Source: Cyanidium caldarium (Eukaryota; Rhodophyta; Bangiophyceae; Cyanidiales; Cyanidiaceae). Taken from it: DNA of 64,000 nt. Position 1 is the stretch's first letter. Every line of letters starts with the position of its first letter. Position numbers and translations under genes: made by a program. The notes under the pieces were generated by a model. The model saw only the letters and a program-made list of their open reading frames with translations, made no database searches and was not told the origin of the DNA. Location of the stretch: positions 186,001 to 250,000 of the forward strand of contig JANCYW010000009.1 of the NCBI GenBank assembly GCA_026184775.1, written 5' to 3'. Shown one piece after another: positions 1-7,062 of this stretch.

Positions 1-603
1 CGCCGTCTTGCAGCGCTCGTAGCACATAAAGTACAACATGGCGTACGGCCCAAACACCCCCAGCGTGATCCAGTAGCCGCGGTAAAAAGCGGCCAGGCCC
101 TCTGCTTGCCGCACTTGCACCGCCAGCTCCCGGATCGACACTTGCGTGGCAGCCACTTGCGCCCGCTGCTTCACCACCTCCATCGGCGTCCAAAACACCG
201 CGCTGGCGGCCTCGGCCAACAGGCCCGACGCGCCGTGATTCACCGCACCATTCCCGATGAGCGCCTGCCGCCCCAGCGCCTCCTTGCTCTTCTCGTACAC
301 GCTCAAGTAGGTGGCCACGGCGGGCGCCTGCACTAGCGCACTCACCGAAAAGCCCCGATACAGCGACCGCACGCCGAGGTGCACGGTGCGCGCCAGGCTG
401 CCGCCCTCCCCGAACGCCGCCCGCCAAGTGCCCGTCCAGGAGGTGGGCTCGGCGGAGACCATCATACGCGCCCGAATGGTGTCCAACGGGTGCACTACCA
501 GCCGCGCCACCATCCCGGCCGCCGCCGAGCAACTGCACAGCTGCGGCAGCGGGAGGGTGGTCGGAGCACGGACCGTCCGCGCCGCTCTTTCCCCCTCAGG
601 CAT
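1..603 (-). CDS. Mitochondrial carrier family protein (3' end cut by window edge)
   Basis: The frame opens at the ATG at 603 and runs off the left edge, giving the first 201 residues. Two carrier repeats are visible, each with the signature P-x-[DE]-x-x-[KR]: HPLDTIRARM near residue 40 and TPMEVVKQR near residue 140. The aromatic/Gly pattern that follows (GLAAFYRGYWITLGVFGPY) is typical of the end of a carrier repeat. SLC25-family proteins exchange metabolites or cofactors across the mitochondrial inner membrane, but the substrate cannot be assigned because the third repeat lies outside the window. The 298-bp gap on its upstream side separates it from the sigma-factor gene on the same strand. 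Confidence 0.85.
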   Translation of the reverse strand, partial: MPEGERAARTVRAPTTLPLPQLCSCSAAAGMVARLVVHPLDTIRARMMVSAEPTSWTGTWRAAFGEGGSLARTVHLGVRSLYRGFSVSALVQAPAVATYLSVYEKSKEALGRQALIGNGAVNHGASGLLAEAASAVFWTPMEVVKQRAQVAATQVSIRELAVQVRQAEGLAAFYRGYWITLGVFGPYAMLYFMCYERCKTA

Positions 604-901
604 CGGCAGTGCTCATCCGAGAGCGTAAAATACTGTGGGATGTGGTCGCGCCCCCTGAATTCCACCCCGCCGATCCTCTTCGACCCCTGCAGGCACGCTG
701 TCGCCCATCTTCACCGACGAGACGGGCTCTTGCCACACCGAAAACGCCGGAACGGTAGAGACACGCCCGCTAGCGATGCGCCGAGGCGGCCCGCGGACAT
801 ACGACGCTGCAACACACCCACAGCAGTCGCGCTCACCGTCTCCTTCCATCTTCGACGCCGTTTACACGCCTGCATAACCCTAGCACACACTGGTCGCACT
901 T

Positions 902-2740
902 TCATTCCACTCGCTCGGTCACCTTGAGCGCCGCGCCATTGCCCCCGCGCTCGTCTTCCTCCTCGTCAAAGTCGCGCAACAGCGCCATGCTGAGCGGCAG
1001 GCGCAACTTTTCCAGGGCGGCGCGCTCGATCTGTCGCACGCGGTCCGCGCTCACCTCCACCACTTGACCGATGTGCGCAAACGATTTGATGTCGCCCGAG
1101 TCCAGTCCATATCGCATTCGGATGACGCTGCGCTCGCGCTGCGTCAACACGCGGTCGATGGTATTGTCGATCTCCTCCCGCAATAGCGATCGCTCAATGA
1201 GCTCTTCGGGTGAGGCGTCGGGCGACTCGATGGTGTCCATCAGCGTCAGGTCGCTGTTCTCCGACCCGCCACCCGAGCGCGAGGAACCTACGCGAATGGG
1301 CGCATCCAGCGAGCTCACCTGGCCGGTCGTGCTCAACGCCTGGCGCACGGCTTCGGCCGAGAAACCGAGGCGCGCGCTGAGCTCCTCGTTGGTGGGCGTG
1401 CGACCCAGTTCGACGCTCATCTGGCTGAAGACTCGTCGCAGCGCCGCCGCACGCTCGAACATATACAGTGGCAGGCGGATCAGCCGCGACTGCTCGCTCA
1501 GGGCACGCCAGACACCTTGTCGAATCCACCACACCGCATAAGTGCTGAAGCGATATCCTTTGGAGGCCTGGAACATGTCCACGGCCCGCATCAGGCCGAT
1601 GGAGCCCTCCTGGATCAGATCTTCCAGCGGCACCCCGCGTTGCATGTGCTGGCGCGCCACCGACACCACCAGCCGCAAGTTGGCGGAGATCATGCGGTCG
1701 CGCGCCCGTCGGCCGTCCGTCAGCTGCTGCTCGAACTCGCCCACCTCCAGCCCGAGCCGCGCGGCCACCTCCGCCGATGACGGCGGGCGTTGCAGCTCCT
1801 GGCGCAGCTCGTCGCGTTGCTTCTCCCACGATTTGAGCTGGGCCACTTGGCGCGAAAGCTCCAGCTCCTCGCCGCCGCGCAGCAGTTCAAAGCGTCGCAC
1901 GTGCCGCAAGTACCACCGCAGGGTGTCGTCGACGATCGAGCGACGTCGATCCTGCTTCTCCGTTTTCGCCTCTTTTGCCTCGTCCTCCTCCTCCTCCTCC
2001 TCCTCTTTCCGTAGCTCCTCGGCGACGCTGGCGATCTCCGCCAAGTCGTCCTCGCCGGGCGCGTCATCCTGTGTGATAGAGCGACGCGCTTGCGACAACC
2101 GCGCGGCCGTGGTCGCGCCCGCCGCCGCTGCCGCCGCCGATGAGGTCCGATTGCCGCGTCGACGTGGTCGCCCCGGTGACGCACTGCCGCGCAACGCTCC
2201 CGCGCTATTCGACGATTGCCTGCCGTTACGTGCACCCCGGTAGCCGGTCGTCGGCGCGTCGGATGGCATACCGGGCGCCCGCGCGAATCGATTCCAAGAG
2301 CCGCCAGCGCTTCGGCCCGTGGGAAACTCCAACAACAACGCATCTCGTGGCCCGCTCGCGCCGGCCCATAAACAACATCCGACGGGGTGCCGCTCCCACA
2401 AGCTGGCGCTGTTTGCCGCTCGCCAACGCGCTGCCTCGGGATGCCGACCCAGCCCCGTCGAGCGCCACCTGCCCCAAGCGCCCGCCGTTGTGTTGCCCAG
2501 CGCCCACGGCAGAGCAAATCCCCATCCCATTCCCACATGATGAACCGCGCTGGAGCTAGAAAGCCGTCGACGCCCCGGGCGACGACTCCGGACCACCTCG
2601 TCCTCCATTTTCGAGCGTTCCCGGACGCACAGCTGCCCTGGTCGGCGGTTCCCTGCTTGCAGCTCCACAAAGTGGGCCGCACAAGCTTTCCCCGCATTGA
2701 AGTCCATGGCACGCTCTTGGGACAGTCCCCCGCGCCTCAT
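902..2740 (-). CDS. Plastid RNA polymerase sigma-70 family factor
   Basis: A 612-residue protein. The last 340 residues form a sigma-70 core: region 1.2/2.1 from about residue 271, the regions 2.3-2.4 stretch (GYRFSTYAVWWIRQGV) near 395-411, region 3 near 420-470, and region 4 with the helix-turn-helix ending DRVRQIERAALEKLRL near 565-582. The first 240 residues are low complexity with a Glu-rich run, which fits a plastid transit peptide plus an unstructured leader. Nuclear sigma factors in red algae direct the plastid-encoded bacterial-type polymerase to promoters. The open frame continues upstream only to a TTG at 2833, so the ATG at 2740 is preferred. Which SIG paralogue this is cannot be decided by eye. 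Confidence 0.93.
   Translation of the reverse strand: MRRGGLSQERAMDFNAGKACAAHFVELQAGNRRPGQLCVRERSKMEDEVVRSRRPGRRRLSSSSAVHHVGMGWGFALPWALGNTTAGAWGRWRSTGLGRHPEAARWRAANSASLWERHPVGCCLWAGASGPRDALLLEFPTGRSAGGSWNRFARAPGMPSDAPTTGYRGARNGRQSSNSAGALRGSASPGRPRRRGNRTSSAAAAAAGATTAARLSQARRSITQDDAPGEDDLAEIASVAEELRKEEEEEEEDEAKEAKTEKQDRRRSIVDDTLRWYLRHVRRFELLRGGEELELSRQVAQLKSWEKQRDELRQELQRPPSSAEVAARLGLEVGEFEQQLTDGRRARDRMISANLRLVVSVARQHMQRGVPLEDLIQEGSIGLMRAVDMFQASKGYRFSTYAVWWIRQGVWRALSEQSRLIRLPLYMFERAAALRRVFSQMSVELGRTPTNEELSARLGFSAEAVRQALSTTGQVSSLDAPIRVGSSRSGGGSENSDLTLMDTIESPDASPEELIERSLLREEIDNTIDRVLTQRERSVIRMRYGLDSGDIKSFAHIGQVVEVSADRVRQIERAALEKLRLPLSMALLRDFDEEEDERGGNGAALKVTERVE
1984..2005. repeat. CTC/GAG trinucleotide tract inside the sigma-factor gene
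   Basis: A run of TCC/CTC units read on the minus strand as consecutive Glu codons. It encodes the acidic linker just before sigma region 1.2. Confidence 0.8.
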
Positions 2741-3296
2741 CGCCGCGAAGGACTGCTCAGGCGAAGCTGTGCCCTGCAACAATTCACCTCTGAGGCCTGC
2801 AACAGCAAACCCGGTGAACCGCCGCCCTTCCAACCGTTTGCGACGCGACGCGCCGCGTCATCGGCGCGTCTTTCCGATGCTCGGGTCCGGGGCTGGGCAG
2901 GGCGTGTGAGAGTGAGTGAACGAAAGACGAAAGAGTGACGAGGGTGGGAATGAGAGACGTGGAGGATCTCTGGCGGTCATTCAGACGTTATGCGAGCGTT
3001 TTTGGTCAATGAGTAAGAATCACTGGTCGCCTTGCCGATCTGTCTATCCGACAGGATCCTCCTCCCAGGCGAGACAGCGAGGGGAGCCTCAGAAACGCAG
3101 TTATGCAGGGAGGTCTCAGTGGACAGAAGTGACACGGCGGGTGGCACGTAGCTACTGCGTTCCGCGTCCGCCCGACTTTATCTTCGCGTCAGGATGAGCT
3201 CGTGCCGAGTTTACACCGATCCGATGATCCTCAAGCGTGCCCGTCGCATCTCCATAGCATGCGGCCGTAGTCCACTACTTTCTCCTCTCCTCCTCT
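2741..3296. other. Intergenic region between the sigma-factor start and the folD end
   Basis: No protein gene is convincing here. The right part should carry the 3' UTR of the dehydrogenase gene and the left part the promoter and 5' UTR of the sigma-factor gene, both on the minus strand. The only structure noticed is a nested inverted repeat at 3027-3072, listed separately. Confidence 0.5.
3027..3072. ncRNA. Candidate structured RNA element (nested hairpin)
   Basis: Two inverted repeats are nested. The outer arms TCGCCT (3027-3032) and AGGCGA (3067-3072) are complementary. Inside them GATCTGTC (3037-3044) pairs with GACAGGATC (3050-3058) around a TATCC loop, with one bulged base. It sits between genes with no coding potential. 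It could be a small structured RNA, a processing or termination element, or chance. No known RNA family was recognised. Confidence 0.2.
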
Positions 3297-4406
3297 TCAC
3301 GACGGACTCTTCTCTCCTCCCTCCACCGCGCGTCGGGTGGCTCGCACGGTGTTACGCAACAGCATGGCGACGGTCATCGGACCGACGCCGCCGGGCACGG
3401 GGGTGATCAGGGAGGCGCGCTCTTTGGCGGCGGCATACTCTACATCACCCGCCAGCCGCACACCGTGCCGGGCATCCCGATCCATCACGGTGTTCATGCC
3501 GACATCGATCACCACTGCGCCCGGTTTGATCCAGTCGCCTTTCACCAGCTCCGGCTGGCCCATGGCCGCCACCACGATATCGGCCTCGCGCACCCGCTCC
3601 GCCAGCTGCTCGGTCTTGCTGTGGCATATGGTCACGGTGGCGTCGCGCGCCATCAGCAACATGGCCATCGGCAAGCCGACCACATTGCTGCGCCCTAGCA
3701 CCACCGCCCGCTTGCCCGACAGTGGCACCTGGTGCCGATCCAGCAGTTCCAGGCAGCCGAGCGGCGTGCAGGATATGGAGAGCGGCGGCCGCGTCGGGTT
3801 GCGCAAACAGAAACGCCCCATGTTCATCGGATGGAATCCGTCCACGTCCTTCTCCACGCGAATGGACTCGAGGATGCGGCCAGTGTCCAGGCGTTCCGGC
3901 AGTGGCAACTGCACCAGGATGCCGTGTATCTGCGGCTGCCTGTTCAAGTCCTCGATCAACTCCAGCAGCCGATCTTGCGGGAATAACTCCTGTAGTGGCA
4001 ACAAGTACGAGTGTATGCCCACCTCCTTGCACGCCTTGCGCTTGTTCTCCACGTATCGCATCGAGTCCGAGCGCGTGCCGACCATGATCACCGCCAACCC
4101 CGGCGTCACCCCGTGCTTCTCTTTCAGCTCACGCACCTCCACCGCCACCTCCTCCCGCACCGTTTTCGCTATGCGCTTGCCGTCGATCACCTTGGCCGAC
4201 GGCTGTTCGCCCACCGACGTCGGCGTCTGCATGCGCGGCTGCGCCGCCTGGACGGATCGCCGCCGCACCTGCCGGCTCAACATCCACCGCGCCGATCGCC
4301 ACGCCTGCCCCTTCCAGGAGATGTAACGGCATTCGCGCATCCTGATGGACACATCGGCACGACTTCCTCTGAGCCAGGGACTCGAATGGCTCACCGCAAA
4401 AGCCAT
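3297..4406 (-). CDS. folD: Bifunctional methylenetetrahydrofolate dehydrogenase/cyclohydrolase
   Basis: A 369-residue protein. From about residue 70 the full FolD/MTHFD family sequence is recognisable: a substrate-binding half with the family signature KDVDGFHPMNMG, the NAD(P)-binding half containing VLGRSNVVGLPMAMLL, and the C-terminal PGGVGPMTVAMLL. It interconverts methylene-, methenyl- and formyl-tetrahydrofolate in one-carbon metabolism. The first 60-70 residues are Arg/Ser rich, so an organellar form is likely. An internal ATG at 4340 would give a more typical targeting peptide and would avoid the 5' overlap with the divergent neighbour at 4345. The mono- or bifunctional state is inferred from the family only. 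Confidence 0.95.
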   Translation of the reverse strand: MAFAVSHSSPWLRGSRADVSIRMRECRYISWKGQAWRSARWMLSRQVRRRSVQAAQPRMQTPTSVGEQPSAKVIDGKRIAKTVREEVAVEVRELKEKHGVTPGLAVIMVGTRSDSMRYVENKRKACKEVGIHSYLLPLQELFPQDRLLELIEDLNRQPQIHGILVQLPLPERLDTGRILESIRVEKDVDGFHPMNMGRFCLRNPTRPPLSISCTPLGCLELLDRHQVPLSGKRAVVLGRSNVVGLPMAMLLMARDATVTICHSKTEQLAERVREADIVVAAMGQPELVKGDWIKPGAVVIDVGMNTVMDRDARHGVRLAGDVEYAAAKERASLITPVPGGVGPMTVAMLLRNTVRATRRAVEGGEKSPS

Positions 4407-5064
4407 CAGCGCCGAGATGCGGATGAGAGACGGGAACGGAAAGCTCTCGACGGGAACGTGCGCGCGAACATCGCGCTCGCGTCGGGGAGAGAGGCGCGCG
4501 CGTGCGACGAGGCGGAGGAAACGATCGATGTGGGCGTTGGGATGGGACAGGAATGGAGGGAGACAAGGTAGGGCAGTGGGCGTCTTTACCAGTAGAGCTA
4601 GTAGTGCGAGGTGGAGGCGTGGATGTCGACTTGCTATCTGCGCGGTTTTCGTGGGGAGCGGGCTCGACGGCAGACGGCATAGGCGGTGGACTCGAGCTGT
4701 GGCACGAAATTGTTTTCAGACGACCAGCAGGGAAGCCAGCGACGAGACGCGTTCTCTTATAGACGAGCTGTGCGTTCCGGACGCCGCGCAAGACGCGCAG
4801 GCGCGCGCGCAAGCCGAGGTCGATTGGGAACGACTGCGCGCCAACAACCCGGAGGAGTGCGCCGCGTGTGCGTCGCGCGGCTGGGTGCCGTGCGAGGCGT
4901 GCGGCGGGACCGGCAAGGTGACCGACGCACTGCAGTTGCACCGCTACTACTGTATGACCTGTGTGGGCCGAGGTCGCGTGCGTTGCCCCGTTTGCGGCGG
5001 CCGTTGCTTCGCCTGCCGGGGTATGGATGGAGAGGAGCAGACCGGAGAGGGGAGCAGTCGATAG
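4345..5064 (+). CDS. Small DnaJ-type zinc-finger protein (BSD2/PSA2-like)
   Basis: The maximal ATG frame encodes 239 residues. The last 90 carry DnaJ-type zinc motifs: CAACASRGWVPCEACGGTG and CMTCVGRGRVRCPVCGG, followed by CFACRG. There is no J domain. Such stand-alone proteins (BSD2, PSA2, LQY1 and relatives in plants) are plastid chaperones or redox factors for Rubisco or photosystem assembly, and a plastid role is inferred here. The basic N-terminus fits a transit peptide. The start is uncertain: ATGs at 4345, 4417, 4423 and 4528 are in frame, and the first overlaps the divergent folD gene by 62 bp, so 4417 or later may be the real one. Confidence 0.75.
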   Translation: MDTSARLPLSQGLEWLTAKAISAEMRMRDGNGKLSTGTCARTSRSRRGERRARATRRRKRSMWALGWDRNGGRQGRAVGVFTSRASSARWRRGCRLAICAVFVGSGLDGRRHRRWTRAVARNCFQTTSREASDETRSLIDELCVPDAAQDAQARAQAEVDWERLRANNPEECAACASRGWVPCEACGGTGKVTDALQLHRYYCMTCVGRGRVRCPVCGGRCFACRGMDGEEQTGEGSSR

Positions 5065-5081
5065 GTGCACTGCTCACGGGG

Positions 5082-6092
5082 TCATTCTTTCTCTTTGGAT
5101 GCCGTCGGTTCCGAGCGCGACGCTTGCGCACAAGCAGCGGAAAAGGCGTCCGCTTGCTCGGCGCTCTTAAAACGCAACAGACCGGTGAGGATGGGCGGCT
5201 TGGCGTTGCTGGCCGTTGCATCGTCGGCGTCGCTGCACACATTCGGTCCGGCGAGGCGCACGGCCTTGTCGCCGGCGGATTGCCACTGGGTGGCACGCTC
5301 CGCCAGCGGCATATTGAGAATGACCCGCAGCACGCCCTCCACCCGCATCACCACCCGCGCGGTGCCTTTGGTGCGATGCCGCAGGACGCGCAGCGGCCCC
5401 GCACCGCGCTCCTTCCATCGTCCCTGCTCCAGCTCGTAAAGCTTGGCGGGCATTTGCAGCAGCGGCTCCTCGTCGGCTTCGTTATTGAAAGCGGCCAGGT
5501 CGGGTGCGCTGGTTGCGGGCTCTTCGGCACCGTGGCCAGCGCCGCCGTCGCTATCCTCATCGTCGCCACCGCCGCCATCATCGCCAGCTTGATCGGCGGT
5601 TGCCGTGAACAGCTTGGCGCTGCCGCCAGCCGGCACCGTGCTCGACTTGGGCGGCGCGGAAAACTGAAACTGAAAGCCGGTGATACCCGACGCCACGCCG
5701 TTCGATGGCCGGGCACTGGCGTCAAACCGAAAGCCGGCAAACACCGACTTGGGCTGCTCCTCGCTTCGTGCAGCGGCGGTCTTTGCTGAAGCTGACGACG
5801 GTGTTGGTGGTGGCTGGTCGCTCTCCTTGGGCGTTGCCGGCTGCGGTGCCTCCTCCGCCGATCCCGCCGATGTTTTCGCTTCCGCTTTCCGGTCACTCGC
5901 CGGCTCGACTTGATTCCGGTCTGCTCGTCGCCGCGCCTTGACCACCCGCCGCTTCGCCAACACCGCGTCGCTGGCGCGCCATCCGGCACGTTCGTCGGAC
6001 GAGCCCGCTCCGACGTCCTCCTCGTTTTCCTCGGCGGCGCGCGCCACATCCTTGTTCAACTGCCCATCGGCCACGCGCTTCCTCGACGTCAT
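5082..6092 (-). CDS. NUP50/Nup2-like nucleoporin with Ran-binding domain
   Basis: A 336-residue protein. It begins MTSRKRVADGQLNKD, which resembles the basic importin-alpha-binding N-terminus of NUP50. A disordered middle follows with two FxF-type segments (AGFRFDA and GFQFQFSAPP near residues 158-195). The C-terminal 130 residues are a RanBP1-type domain (KLYELEQGRWKERGAGPLRV and later AVRLAGPNV). NUP50-type proteins sit at the nuclear basket and help recycle importin-alpha with RanGTP. The gene ends 17 bp from the end of the plus-strand zinc protein, so the two converge. The frame is complete. Confidence 0.85.
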   Translation of the reverse strand: MTSRKRVADGQLNKDVARAAEENEEDVGAGSSDERAGWRASDAVLAKRRVVKARRRADRNQVEPASDRKAEAKTSAGSAEEAPQPATPKESDQPPPTPSSASAKTAAARSEEQPKSVFAGFRFDASARPSNGVASGITGFQFQFSAPPKSSTVPAGGSAKLFTATADQAGDDGGGGDDEDSDGGAGHGAEEPATSAPDLAAFNNEADEEPLLQMPAKLYELEQGRWKERGAGPLRVLRHRTKGTARVVMRVEGVLRVILNMPLAERATQWQSAGDKAVRLAGPNVCSDADDATASNAKPPILTGLLRFKSAEQADAFSAACAQASRSEPTASKEKE

Positions 6093-7062
6093 AGATCGAC
6101 TCGACGTTTAAAAGGGATGAAGTCGCTGGTCAACGCCGAACGAGAGGAAAGAGCGGGCACAAACGTCCCGCGCACAGCGGAAAACGCGGCAGTGGAGGGA
6201 GCGGAGAGGCGGAGAGCCATTGTCGGAAAGGAATTCGGCTGGCTGGCGCACCGCTCAGTATTGTGGCGGTGGATGCGGCAAGAGGGCAGCGCCGGGGAGC
6301 GCACATCAGCGTCAAGCATCTGTCGGTAAGCGCAGGTGCCGATACGCGGACACGCGTGCACTCGACAGCCATCACAGTGGACGACTGGGGTGCAGTCCGC
6401 ATCGGTGTTTTCGCAGTACCGCTTTGTCAGGAGTTGCTCTGCGGATGAAACGGTAGAGAGCGAGAGGCCACTCTTGCACTGCTCGCTGTGTCGATTGTCG
6501 CGGCGCATCGCCGACGACGTTCACCCGCGAAGAATGGAGGCGAGGAGCACCGGAGAGGTGACTAGGTGCGCGAGTCGCCTTGCGATCTCATGGACGTGTT
6601 GCCGTTCCCTCGGGCGATCGAGCAGCTTACCGCGTGCTGCTGACGCCGGCGCTCGAAACGCCCTCAAGAGACCTCGTTCGTTCCCTGCACCAACACCGCC
6701 ATCGCAACTGTCCCCTCCACCCCAGTCTCATTCCCTGATTCCCCCCGCTGCAGGCAGCGCACTTCTCTTCAGCACGTGCACCCGCCAACGACAAGGCACA
6801 CGCGCCGACGATGATCTCCACCGGGCAGCGACACACACGCACCGATTGGCTCTCTGCCCGGTGGGTCGTGTCTCGAGGGGGGTGGGCGCGGCGAGGTCAC
6901 GCGGCGGAGCTGTTGCAGGGACTGCCGAGCAGAGCACCACGCGGACTAGAGCAAGATAAAGACAAAGACAAAGCCTGTGGCGTTCAGCATACTAGGCGAC
7001 GACTCGATTCTGGTTAGGTGAGTGAATCGCCGCCCCTCCTCGGCACAGCTCCCTGGGGCAGG
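6093..7062. promoter_or_regulatory. Divergent intergenic region upstream of the NUP50-like and ePHD genes
   Basis: About 970 bp separate two divergently transcribed genes, so both promoters should lie here. No TATA-like or other named motif was convincing. A 139-codon minus-strand ATG frame (6508-6089) ends in an ATGA overlap with the NUP50 start. It has no recognisable domain and is treated as a possible upstream ORF only. The right end is C/T-rich in places (around 6700-6780). Confidence 0.4.

Noticed and set aside
902-2833. Bacterial origin suggested by the sigma factor, bS21, bL12, GatC and FolD genes
   Set aside because: These are nuclear genes for organelles, mixed with SEC31, MTR4, VPS53, ERD2 and other strictly eukaryotic genes on the same DNA.
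6336-6959. 207-codon plus-strand frame upstream of the ePHD gene
   Set aside because: Composition is Arg/Ser/Ala-rich as expected for chance frames in this DNA; no domain is visible and it lies in the promoter region.
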